NCBI GenBank assembly: GCA_964561545.1
Contig: CAZLQF010000009.1
Coordinates: 24,383 to 88,382 of the forward strand
DNA from: CAZLQF01 sp964561545
Lineage (GTDB): Bacteria > Bacteroidota > Bacteroidia > CAILMK01 > CAYYUA01
DNA length: 64,000 bases
Direction of reading: 5' to 3'
The position numbers and the translations under genes were made by a program. This document shows positions 8,820 to 17,319 of the stretch, one piece after another; the first letter of the stretch is position 1, and every line of letters begins with the position of its first letter. The notes under the pieces are model-generated. The model was given only the letters and a program-made list of their open reading frames with translations, was not told where the DNA came from and did no database searches.

Positions 8820-10033
8820 TGCTTTAAACTATTTTGATATAAGCTGATAAACTGATTAATCTGGCGCTCCCAGGTTAATTGGTCCTCTACAAGTTGCTTG
8901 GCATTTTGGGTTACGTTTTCCACCTCATCCGGGGTTAGTTGTAAGTAATGCTCAACAGCATCTGCTATGGCCCTTGGATGTCTTGATGGTATTAGCCATC
9001 CATTTTTATTATTAACGATCAATTCACCCATTCCTCCGCAATTAGTTGAGATCACAGGCTTATGAAGTGCCATGGCTTCCGTTAAAACGGTAGCAAAACC
9101 TTCTTCAACACTCGATAATAAGAATAGATCCGCTTGTTTTAATTGACCAAGTGTTTCATCATGAGGCAAATTACTTTTTAACTCAACCTCTTCCTGAAGT
9201 TGGAGATCAGCAATATGAAATTTGATTGCTGTCGGGTCATCCCAACCTATAATCTTGTAATGAAAGGGTATTCCACGAGCTTTTAAGATAGCCATTGCGT
9301 CCAAAGCATAGATGAACCCTTTACGCCATACAAATTTACCAATTGATATAATGTGGAGGGTTGAATCAGTAGGTCCTTTTGGGGTTTGCTTTTTTACTTG
9401 CTCTTGTTCTATCAATGAGTAAGAGACAAATGTGTTCTCGTTATTGGCTCCGAATAGGGATGCATTATCAAGTAAATGCTGGGAATCACTTTGAAAGCCC
9501 TTAACCTGGGGAAAAAATTTTTTGTAGATGTTTGCTATTATTGGATCGTGAAATGGGGTTATATCTTCCAACCTCCCGTGCAGGCTTTGTACGATTGGAT
9601 AATGGTTAAACAATGGCTCTAAGGAAGCTAAAGCTGGGGACCATTGATTATGGATGAGGTCAGGTTGAATGACCTTGCAGGTTGACAACCGGATGAAATC
9701 CATTAACAAGTTTTTTCTGCCTTTCTTTTGATGAAAATTGTTTTTAATGGTCCGTAAAATGGAGTAAAAAGAAGCAGGCTGCAATATAAGCAATTGCCCA
9801 AATACCAACAGGGTTTTTGCAATAAGGTGCCCTAAATTGGCTTGCAGCGGCAATGAGTAATACTTGATTCCGTGAACCTTAAGGGACTTAAATCTTGTAG
9901 AATGGCCCATAAAAGCTACTTGATGACCATTTTTGGATAAATGTTGGGCCAGTTTTACAATGAAGGAAGGGAAATGAAACCCTCCAATGTAAATGATGAT
10001 ATTTAACCGATCATTTTTAGTAGCTTGAGGCAT
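8816..10033 (-). CDS. GT4-family glycosyltransferase, first gene of glycan operon
   Basis: GT-B fold glycosyltransferase, 405 residues. An N-terminal glycine-poor Rossmann start (IIIYIGGFHFPSFIVKLAQHL) is followed by a donor-binding half with ISIGKFVWRKGFIYALDA and the E-x7-E motif LSSVEEGFATVLTEAMALH, then CGGMGELI. It is the promoter-proximal gene of the four-gene minus-strand cluster 10033-5224. The 170-base gap to the divergent sulfotransferase at 10204 probably holds both promoters, though I found no perfect TAnnTTTG element there. The ATG at 10033 is the only start giving a complete first beta strand. Confidence 0.93.
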   Translation of the reverse strand: MPQATKNDRLNIIIYIGGFHFPSFIVKLAQHLSKNGHQVAFMGHSTRFKSLKVHGIKYYSLPLQANLGHLIAKTLLVFGQLLILQPASFYSILRTIKNNFHQKKGRKNLLMDFIRLSTCKVIQPDLIHNQWSPALASLEPLFNHYPIVQSLHGRLEDITPFHDPIIANIYKKFFPQVKGFQSDSQHLLDNASLFGANNENTFVSYSLIEQEQVKKQTPKGPTDSTLHIISIGKFVWRKGFIYALDAMAILKARGIPFHYKIIGWDDPTAIKFHIADLQLQEEVELKSNLPHDETLGQLKQADLFLLSSVEEGFATVLTEAMALHKPVISTNCGGMGELIVNNKNGWLIPSRHPRAIADAVEHYLQLTPDEVENVTQNAKQLVEDQLTWERQINQFISLYQNSLKQ

Positions 10034-10203
10034 TTTAATTGGCCTATTTTAAATTACCAAGTTAGGTTTAACTTTTCAAAAGGTTTAAAGTGGTTCTAAT
10101 CTAAATTTTTGAATCTGAATCGAGCTTGAGGCAAGTTTTCCATTTACTTACTTCTTGAAATTTCCAATTTTCTAAAATTTGATTAGCAAGTAAAGGCAAA
10201 AAA

Positions 10204-11211
10204 ATGAAAACTGAAAACCTTAAATTAAAGCATTGGGTTGCTCCGGATGGGTCAAAAGTTCCGGATTTTATCATTGGAGGAGCTATGAAATGCGGTACCT
10301 CCACGTTACATTACATTTTAAACCAACATCCCAACATCTTTATTCCTGCTGAAGAAATCGGTTTTTTTGATATTGATCACCTGTTGGAGCATCCTGACTT
10401 TGTTTTTTTCGATCCATACCATGACGAATGGATTGCCCAAGTAATGGAGGATAATCCGCCAAAAATGTGGAATTGGTATTTATCCAAATTTGAAGGATAT
10501 GAAAATTGTGTGATAGGTGAAGATTCTACAACCTATATGGCCTCAGGTATAGCAGCTGAAAGAATTGCTATCCAAAATAAAAGCGTTCAGCTGATCTTTT
10601 TGTTGCGCAATCCAACAGACCGGGCCTATTCGCAATATTTTCATATGTTAAGGACAGGAAGAGCTGTCTACAATTTTGACGATACCATAAGGTTTGAACC
10701 ATATAGCATCCTTAACCGAAGTTTATACAAAGCTCAACTTGAAAAATATTATGAGCTCATTCCAAAGGAGCGAATTAAAGTTGTGTTGTTTGAGGATCTT
10801 ACGAATGATACGGTTAACACCATTCAAGCAATCTGCAATTTTCTCGATGTAGATTTTCATGCCTTTGATCCGAGTCTAATGCAGGCGCATTCCAATAAAG
10901 CAATGCTTCCCAAATATCAAAGGTTGCAACTTTTAAGAAACCGATATTTACGTTTCCTTGGCAATCTTAATTATGGGGGTTCATTACCCAATAGGCCTAA
11001 GAATATACAGAAACAAGTTTCTTATTTACCTCGAATAATCAACAGGTTACATCGATACGTAAATCCTTTAATCGAAGAGGAAATGCCAGCTATGAAAGCT
11101 TCCACCAGAAAGTTTTTAGATCAATATTTTGTTCGGGAATTGGACGGATTGGATGAATTGATTGGGCAGGATGCTTTAACAAGATGGTTTTCAAATACCC
11201 GTGAAAGTTAA
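10204..11211 (+). CDS. Sulfotransferase, heparan/carbohydrate type (third of three)
   Basis: Predicted carbohydrate sulfotransferase, 335 residues. The phosphosulfate loop is FIIGGAMKCGTSTLHYIL (~22-39), followed by the EEIGFFDID segment that corresponds to the K-E-x-x-F-F region of NDST/HS3ST-like enzymes. The 3'-phosphate site is FLLRNPTDRAYSQYFH (~137-152) with the conserved Arg and Ser. A downstream VVLFEDL motif completes the fold. It is divergent from the glycan operon starting at 10033. This subfamily normally acts on polysaccharides, which strengthens the idea that the region makes a sulfated glycan. Confidence 0.9.
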   Translation: MKTENLKLKHWVAPDGSKVPDFIIGGAMKCGTSTLHYILNQHPNIFIPAEEIGFFDIDHLLEHPDFVFFDPYHDEWIAQVMEDNPPKMWNWYLSKFEGYENCVIGEDSTTYMASGIAAERIAIQNKSVQLIFLLRNPTDRAYSQYFHMLRTGRAVYNFDDTIRFEPYSILNRSLYKAQLEKYYELIPKERIKVVLFEDLTNDTVNTIQAICNFLDVDFHAFDPSLMQAHSNKAMLPKYQRLQLLRNRYLRFLGNLNYGGSLPNRPKNIQKQVSYLPRIINRLHRYVNPLIEEEMPAMKASTRKFLDQYFVRELDGLDELIGQDALTRWFSNTRES

Positions 11212-11331
11212 TAACATCTCATTTGAACGATCACAATCCAATTAATCCCAATTTTTTAACCATTAATAAAAACCCCATCAATGCATTGAGGGCCATTTTC
11301 TACCTCCTCGGTACAATTAAAAAAGGTTCTA

Positions 11332-11523
11332 CTACATTTTTTGTGGGGTGAAGCGCTGACGGTTCAGATGGGGGATTGGAGATTTTTTCGCTGCCCAAAA
11401 AGCCTTAGCCATTGGCAAGTAGGCGATGAGGTAGGAAGTCACAGGAGTTTCCATAGAAAAAGCAATGGATTGAGGAACCCCAAACAATTCCAGTAAAATA
11501 CCAAGCGTAAAATCATTGAGCAA
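11332..11523 (-). pseudogene. Possible gene relic, 63 codons
   Basis: The peptide has a hydrophobic first half (LGILLELFGVPQSIAF) and a basic C-terminus (PIPHLNRQRFTPQKM) with the feel of a genuine protein end. No start context, partner gene or family can be assigned, and it sits in a region with other signs of decay. It might equally be chance. Confidence 0.2.
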
Positions 11524-11537
11524 CTACCTTTGAGATG

Positions 11538-11615
11538 CGACCGCAGTCATGACTTAGTCGTAGATTTGACCGAAGAAATCCCCATTATATCGGGATTTAG
11601 GGCTAATGGGATTTC
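11538..11615. repeat. Two adjacent inverted repeats
   Basis: First dyad: CGAC (11538-11541) pairs with GTCG (11557-11560) around the perfect 10-base palindrome AGTCATGACT (11545-11554). Second dyad: GAAATCCCCATTA (11575-11587) pairs with TAATGGGATTTC (11604-11615), 12 pairs with one bulged C, with a further internal GGGATTT that offers an alternative shorter pairing. No U-tract follows, so it does not look like a simple terminator. I saw no second copy in this window. Confidence 0.5.
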
Positions 11616-11678
11616 CTAAAACTTTTATTGAAGGCTTAGGTTTGGTCAACCTACAGAATTCGAGGTAAAATCAGTTTT

Positions 11679-12086
11679 TTATTTAAACTCAGTGTCGCAA
11701 GCTTTGCACCTAAAAACAGTTTTAAAATATATGGGGAAAACGGTTAGCAGAAAGGAAACAATGGCAGCAAATATGCCTTTTGGATTTTCCATTGACTTAT
11801 TATAACTGTACAAATCATTTGAACCACAATTGGGACAATGAATAATTTCCTTATGATTGTCTTTAATGGGTTCATCTTCTATATGATCAAGGACTATTTG
11901 CGCTTGTTCCTGGTCAGCATCGCTGATCTTTACCTTGATGCCGCCCACCATTACATTAAAAAATGGATTCAAGGTTAAAAGATTTTCATCATGCAAATAG
12001 CAATCAATGCCTTCATGCTCAAGCCTGGTTTTTAAAATATTGGCTTGAACCGGGTTGTCAAATCTCTTAAGGGTTATGAGCTTCAT
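11679..12086 (-). CDS. DUF2007 domain protein with zinc ribbon
   Basis: 135-residue protein. The N-terminal ~70 residues are a DUF2007 ('putative signal-transducing protein') domain: FDNPVQANILKTRLEHEGID...VGGIKVKISDADQEQAQIVL, a ferredoxin-like fold typical of small Bacteroidota proteins. A C-terminal treble-clef or ribbon has CPNCGSNDL and CKACDTEF as two Cys pairs, separated by a hydrophobic segment (FAAIVSFLLTVFPIYF) that could be one membrane helix. The biochemical role of the family is not established. It is monocistronic and divergent from the T9SS gene at 12237. Confidence 0.8.
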   Translation of the reverse strand: MKLITLKRFDNPVQANILKTRLEHEGIDCYLHDENLLTLNPFFNVMVGGIKVKISDADQEQAQIVLDHIEDEPIKDNHKEIIHCPNCGSNDLYSYNKSMENPKGIFAAIVSFLLTVFPIYFKTVFRCKACDTEFK

Positions 12087-12236
12087 AATTTATGGTTCAG
12101 CAAATCTTTGAATTTGGCTAATATTTTTATAATTTGCATTTAATGGGGGCGCTAAATTTGTTTGCTAATAGACAACCTTATTGATCATATATTCGTTTTT
12201 TTTCAAATATTCTACAGTGAATGGCCAATAAGAAAA

Positions 12237-15200
12237 ATGCAGTTTTTTAGAATATTTCTTATTTTAACGCCGCTACTTATCCTAATTTCCTACGATACCA
12301 TGGGGCAAAAGCAAGGCAATGTATGGTATTTTGGTGATCAGGCAGGTGTTGATTTCAATGGTGCAAGCCCTACGGCAAGGACCGATGGACAAACCTATAT
12401 CCAATTTTCTCACGCTGAAGGTACTTCCGTAATATGCGACAGTACAGGTTCTTTTTTGTTTTACACCAATGGAGAGAAAGTATGGAATCAAAACCATAAT
12501 GTGATGCCAAATGGCTCCAACTTATTTGGCAATTTTTCTTCTACGCATTCTTCTTTGATTATCCCAAAACCTGACAATGACCGATTTTATTATTTGTTTA
12601 CCCTTGATGGTTTTCTCAATAGTTACAACAATGGTTTAAGGTATTCCATTGTTGATATGGCCTTAGATAGTGGCAGAGGGGATATCATTAATTGTAAAAA
12701 AAATATAAAACTACTCGATACTGCATCAGAAAAGATGGCTGTAACAAAACATGCGAATGAAAAAGATTATTGGTTGGTGAGCCATAAGTTCTACACCAAT
12801 TCGTTTTATGCTTACCAAATCAGTAATGAAGGCATTGTAGATACAGTTGTTTCTAATGCAGGGAGGGTTCATGGAAGCGATCCGTTTTTTGGGATCGGTC
12901 AAATGAAAATTTCACCTGACGGCTCCAAGCTTGCTTTGGTTGCGGGTAATGGTTTGAATTACAAGTCAGTTTTTGACTTTAACAATGCCACTGGGGTCGT
13001 CAACAATCCCGTTCAATTACCAAATGATCGTTCTTACGGTGTGGAGTTTTCACCAGATAACACGAAAGTTTATTTTGATATCAACGATTTTATTTCGCCA
13101 CAAGGGCTTCTTGGCATCAAACAATATGATGTAACTGCTGGGGGTGGAGCCCAAGACTCAATTGTAGCTTCAGAATCCGTAGTTGCTTCCGGAATAGGGG
13201 GTGGTGGAAAAGGTTTTCAATTAGCCCCGGATGGCAATATTTATATGGTATCAAAAAGTAATGACCAATACTTGAGTGCTATTGAAAACCCCAATGACAC
13301 CAACCCTAACTTTAATTCCCAAAAAGTGTTCTTAGGCGGAAAAGATGGTAGTTTTTCCGTACCTACTTACATTACTAAATTTACGGACAGTTTAAAACTT
13401 GATCCCAATCATTCTCTGGAGCTTCAATTGTATTATGCCACAGTAGACAGCCAAAGCAACGTAAACCTTGAGTGGGAGTGGAAACCGGACAGCTACTTTA
13501 AGCACTTTGAGATTTGGAGGGACAACCAAAAGGACTCTTTTCAATTGATCGGTACGGTACAATCGGACTCTACATTCAAGGATACAACCGCCAATCCTTC
13601 TACTACAGAGCATTCTTATTACGTAATCGCCAATGATACTTGTGGTAGCCAGTACCAAAATGTATCTGATACCGATCGAATTATCGTGCCTAAAACAAAT
13701 AACGCTCCGTGCGATGCAAAAGTAAATTTGCAATGGAACCCTTATGACCAGTTACCGGAAGGATCCGATTATTATGAAATATACCGGAAAAAAGGACAGC
13801 AATCGTTTAATTTCTTACAGCAAACAGTTGCTAATACGGCATTTACCGATACGGCAGTAGAACCTGGCAATCAGTATTGTTACAGGATTAAAGGAGTAGA
13901 TGCGCAGAGCGGTTACAGTTCGTTTTCGGATTCCATATGTTATTCCGTTAACAATGCCCTTCAGGATTCGGTGGAAATAGATACTGCCATTTGTGAAACC
14001 GATTCACTGAATTTTGGCCCGCAAACCCTTACCCAACCTGGTACCTACACCAAATTCTTCTCCAATGCTTCAACTTGCGGTATTTTTAAAATCCTTAACT
14101 TAAGTGTAGATTCCAATTATACCTCTAAAATTGATACAAGCATTTGCCAAGGAGGGACCATTCAATTTCAGGATTCAACCATTAGGCAAGCTGGCACCTA
14201 TCAAAAAAGTTACCAAACCAATAATGGCTGTGATAGCCTTCTTGAATTAGACGTTGCTTATAAGCCCAATTCTCTTAAATCTTTAGATACCACCATTTGC
14301 GAATTGGATTCTACATCATTCAAGGGTTTCACATTCAATACGCCTGGCATTTTCCGAGACACCCTTACCAATCTATATGGATGTGACAGCATTGTAGAGC
14401 TTGTGGTAAATGAGGATGATCCTGTTATTGAAAATTACCAAACGAAGCTTTGCCCTGACGAAACGATTCAATACAAAGGATTTGAAATAGCTGATACCGG
14501 GCAATACATCGATACCATTGAGAATTTCCAATCATGTGGTAAAATCATGAAGGTGGAGGCTGATTTTTATCCAACTTACAAAACAACGGTTGATACGAGC
14601 TTGTGCTTGAATGATACGCTTCAAATATCAGGGATTCAAGTAACCGATACCGGGCGGTTTGTCAGCCGTCTATCATCAGTGGAAGGCTGTGATAGCATTG
14701 TCCAATTAAATGTGAAGAAGGAAAAGAATTATGAGACCATTTTGGACACCATTAGGCTATGCCAGGGCGAAACTGTTCAATATAAGGGGTTGGAGATAGC
14801 CGATTCCGGACAATATATTGATACCATTGAAAATTTTCAAACCTGTGGCAAGGTCCGTAAGGTTCAGGCCAATTACGATCCAGCTTATGAAAAAAAGATT
14901 GATACCGCGATATGTCCAAGCGACACTTTCCAGTTGGCAGGTTTTCAGGTAACAGACAGCGGGGCGTACATCAACCGTTATTCATCTAAAGATGGCTGCG
15001 ATAGTTTGTACAAGGTTAACGTGAGTCAATATGCTTCTGATTTTACTAAGCTGGACACTACCTTGATAGAAGGAGATTCTCTAAAATTCGATAACAAATG
15101 GATACAAAAGGAGGGTACTTACCTCGATACTTTGGCTAATAAGCAGGGTTGTGATAGCATCATCAGCTTAAGTGTGGCCCTAAAACCCCATGAATCTGAT

Positions 15201-15476
15201 GATGAAGCGGATAATAGCATAAGAATACCTAATGTTTTCACCCCCAATGGTGATGGAAAAAATGATCAATTTATCGTTAAAGGATTAGAGCCAGGCATCG
15301 ATTACTACATTACCATTTATAACAAATGGGGTCAGGTAGTATACGATTATGTTGGGGACCAAATCGAATGGGACGGATATACCAAAAAGGGCGAGCCTGC
15401 AGCTTCGGGCACTTATTATTATACCTTTAAGGCCCCTGAATTTAAAAGAACAGGGACCATTACGCTCATACGGTAA
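12237..15476 (+). CDS. T9SS type B sorted surface protein with Cys-paired tandem modules
   Basis: Predicted secreted or cell-surface protein of 1079 residues. I place the start at ATG 12237 because it gives a clean signal peptide (MQFFRIFLILTPLLILISY...MGQ); the frame is open further upstream to 12162. The first ~400 residues hold a beta-propeller-like region (ISPDGSKLALV, FSPDNTKVYF, APDGNIYMV). Next come two fibronectin-III-like domains (~400-580), then eight ~45-50-residue modules (nucleotides ~13980-15185) starting D-T-x-I/L-C and ending x-x-C-D-S-I/L. The end is a type B sorting domain: VFTPNGDGKNDQF ... IYNKWGQVVYD ... GTITLIR. The T9SS should export it and attach or release it at the surface. 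Confidence 0.9.
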   Translation: MQFFRIFLILTPLLILISYDTMGQKQGNVWYFGDQAGVDFNGASPTARTDGQTYIQFSHAEGTSVICDSTGSFLFYTNGEKVWNQNHNVMPNGSNLFGNFSSTHSSLIIPKPDNDRFYYLFTLDGFLNSYNNGLRYSIVDMALDSGRGDIINCKKNIKLLDTASEKMAVTKHANEKDYWLVSHKFYTNSFYAYQISNEGIVDTVVSNAGRVHGSDPFFGIGQMKISPDGSKLALVAGNGLNYKSVFDFNNATGVVNNPVQLPNDRSYGVEFSPDNTKVYFDINDFISPQGLLGIKQYDVTAGGGAQDSIVASESVVASGIGGGGKGFQLAPDGNIYMVSKSNDQYLSAIENPNDTNPNFNSQKVFLGGKDGSFSVPTYITKFTDSLKLDPNHSLELQLYYATVDSQSNVNLEWEWKPDSYFKHFEIWRDNQKDSFQLIGTVQSDSTFKDTTANPSTTEHSYYVIANDTCGSQYQNVSDTDRIIVPKTNNAPCDAKVNLQWNPYDQLPEGSDYYEIYRKKGQQSFNFLQQTVANTAFTDTAVEPGNQYCYRIKGVDAQSGYSSFSDSICYSVNNALQDSVEIDTAICETDSLNFGPQTLTQPGTYTKFFSNASTCGIFKILNLSVDSNYTSKIDTSICQGGTIQFQDSTIRQAGTYQKSYQTNNGCDSLLELDVAYKPNSLKSLDTTICELDSTSFKGFTFNTPGIFRDTLTNLYGCDSIVELVVNEDDPVIENYQTKLCPDETIQYKGFEIADTGQYIDTIENFQSCGKIMKVEADFYPTYKTTVDTSLCLNDTLQISGIQVTDTGRFVSRLSSVEGCDSIVQLNVKKEKNYETILDTIRLCQGETVQYKGLEIADSGQYIDTIENFQTCGKVRKVQANYDPAYEKKIDTAICPSDTFQLAGFQVTDSGAYINRYSSKDGCDSLYKVNVSQYASDFTKLDTTLIEGDSLKFDNKWIQKEGTYLDTLANKQGCDSIISLSVALKPHESDDEADNSIRIPNVFTPNGDGKNDQFIVKGLEPGIDYYITIYNKWGQVVYDYVGDQIEWDGYTKKGEPAASGTYYYTFKAPEFKRTGTITLIR

Positions 15477-15499
15477 TCCTGATAACTAATAGCACTTGT

Positions 15500-16294
15500 T
15501 CAACTGGATTTTCTTTCAGGGATTCCCATTAAATAAAGCTTCTTAGCCTTACGGTTTATTCGGCCTTTTTCCCACCTGTAGCCCTCATTTTCAAGGCCTT
15601 TAAGCAATTCGTCCATATCATTGGGGGTATAAGTCCGGGCATTGGAAGCGGCCCCATCCCAGGCAAAACATATAGGAATGACAGGAATAAGGTAAGTAAA
15701 TACCAATTGTTGCCACGACATGGGGCGGGCAAATGGCGTAATGAAAAAGCTCATTATAAAAATACTTGGAATAGATATCCACCAAAGCGATGATGGTAAG
15801 CTGTTGTCACTGATTTCATAGACACAAATGGGTTGTTGCTGGTCCCGAGCATCTTTAAGGATTTGACGGGCTGCTTCAGGGTTAAAATGATGAAAGCTGC
15901 CGATTATCGTTCTAACGCCTTTTAATTGCGAGTCTAACCTCGTTACATCAACAGGCTTTGTTTGGTAATTGATGTTATTGTTGGCGGTATTATTCACACT
16001 TTCTGCTACTTGAAGATCAGGGTAAAGGTCTGTTAGGGTTAATGATAAATGGTCGATTTTGTATCGATCTTGGATGGTTTTTGATACTTGCAGCATAGGC
16101 CCGCCACTTCCGGAGCATAAGTCTACAATTGTGGGCTTGTGGACATGGTTCATTGCCTTAACCGCAAGGGCGGCTACATCATGCTTGGTGCCTAATAACT
16201 TATGCATGACGTTTATCAAGCGGGTCATGCATTTCCTAAGCCAGTTTGGAAGCCAAGGTTGATCCTCAAATTCAAATAGTTGGATGCGTTTCAT
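15500..16294 (-). CDS. Class I SAM-dependent methyltransferase
   Basis: 264-residue protein with a Rossmann methyltransferase core: motif I is IVDLCSGSGGPMLQV (~55-69), followed by an acidic loop in LTLTDLYPDLQVAES. A hydrophobic stretch (SSLWWISIPSIFIMSFFI... and LVFTYLIPVIPICFA, ~168-212) could associate with the membrane. The substrate cannot be told from sequence. It converges on the T9SS gene ending at 15476, only 23 bases away. Confidence 0.8.
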   Translation of the reverse strand: MKRIQLFEFEDQPWLPNWLRKCMTRLINVMHKLLGTKHDVAALAVKAMNHVHKPTIVDLCSGSGGPMLQVSKTIQDRYKIDHLSLTLTDLYPDLQVAESVNNTANNNINYQTKPVDVTRLDSQLKGVRTIIGSFHHFNPEAARQILKDARDQQQPICVYEISDNSLPSSLWWISIPSIFIMSFFITPFARPMSWQQLVFTYLIPVIPICFAWDGAASNARTYTPNDMDELLKGLENEGYRWEKGRINRKAKKLYLMGIPERKSS

Positions 16295-16641
16295 TGGGTT
16301 TTTGAGCCGGTTTTACGGTAATATGGGTTCTTAGAGCCAATCCAGCAAAAGTTTTAAATCGCAAAATTAAGGGTTCCAAGGCCTTCGGGTTCAATATGGC
16401 CTATTAAATAAATGGTGATTGGTGAAATGCCCTTTTAAAGCTCAAGGTATGTGGTGTATCTGAGTATTTTCTGAAATATTTTTTTAATGCGCATTGAGGA
16501 GTCCAATCAATCTTATGCCCTACAGCTGCTTAATAGAGTTTAAGAATCCGGAGGTCTTTGTTTACTAAGGCTAGCAGCCAAAAGCTTGTACTTGGCATGC
16601 TTTATGAAAACCCTGGCAAGGAATTGTTAAAACGATCGCTG

Positions 16642-17283
16642 ATGCAACTTCAAATAAAACAAAAAGCATGGGATTATTTTATTTTGGTAGGAAGGTTTCT
16701 TTTAGGCTGGACCTTTTTAAGGTATGGGTTCGGTAAAATTACAGAAAGCCAATTCGGGCTGGATGCTTCAGCTATGGCAACACCCATTGAGGATTTGAGC
16801 TTATTCCAGTTGGGTTGGTATCTTTTTGAACAAGAACACTTCAATACTTTTGTAGGCATCTCCCAGATTCTTTGCGGAGGTTTGCTGATTTGGAACCGTA
16901 CGGCCTTGATCGGGGCATTTTTATTTTTACCCCTTGTTGGCAACATTTTGATGGTTGACCTAACAATCATGCCACCTTTAATGGCCAAAACATTTGCTTG
17001 GCGCCTTTCAGCTTACATTTTACTTGACCTGCTGATCCTATGGCATTACCGGGAAAGGATGTATCTCATTTGGCAGGCCATTCAAACTGGCATGGGAACG
17101 AAATTTAATTTTCCATTCAGGGCTTATCTACCATTGCCGGTTTTAGCCATTGTTTTGGAAATAATACTCACCTCGCCAAAAATCTTGACCAATATATTGA
17201 TCGATCCGGAAGTCACGTTTGCTTCTACTATCAAAAATCTGGTAGTATTATTCCAGCAATTGATTGATAAAGTTTTTAGCTAA
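16642..17283 (+). CDS. DoxX-like membrane protein
   Basis: About 213 residues with four or more hydrophobic helices. The opening WDYFILVGRFLLGWTFLRYGFGKI is the usual start of DoxX/quinol-oxidase-subunit-like proteins, which sit in the inner membrane with poorly defined roles in redox or sulfur metabolism. I prefer ATG 16642 because the family normally begins just before this helix. Two longer starts are in frame: ATG 16597 and TTG 16558, the latter preceded by GGAGG, which is unusual for this genome. Function is not certain. Confidence 0.72.
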   Translation: MQLQIKQKAWDYFILVGRFLLGWTFLRYGFGKITESQFGLDASAMATPIEDLSLFQLGWYLFEQEHFNTFVGISQILCGGLLIWNRTALIGAFLFLPLVGNILMVDLTIMPPLMAKTFAWRLSAYILLDLLILWHYRERMYLIWQAIQTGMGTKFNFPFRAYLPLPVLAIVLEIILTSPKILTNILIDPEVTFASTIKNLVVLFQQLIDKVFS

Positions 17284-17319
17284 AACTTTAGTCTGTTGCA
17301 AGCAAAAAAGCGTGTATTG

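Larger units (their letters stand above)
11212..11678. other. Intergenic stretch with relic ORF and inverted repeats
   Basis: About 470 bases without a convincing intact gene. It holds a 63-codon minus-strand ORF (11332-11523) that ends RQRFTPQKM and looks like the tail of a lost protein I cannot name, and the inverted-repeat element at 11538-11615 described separately. Confidence 0.5.

Noticed and set aside
11332..11523. Tail of the RarA AAA+ protein as identity of the relic ORF
   Set aside because: PIPHLNRQRFTP has a passing likeness to the RarA P-V-P-x-H-L-R-N-A-P-T end, but the order and spacing do not fit.
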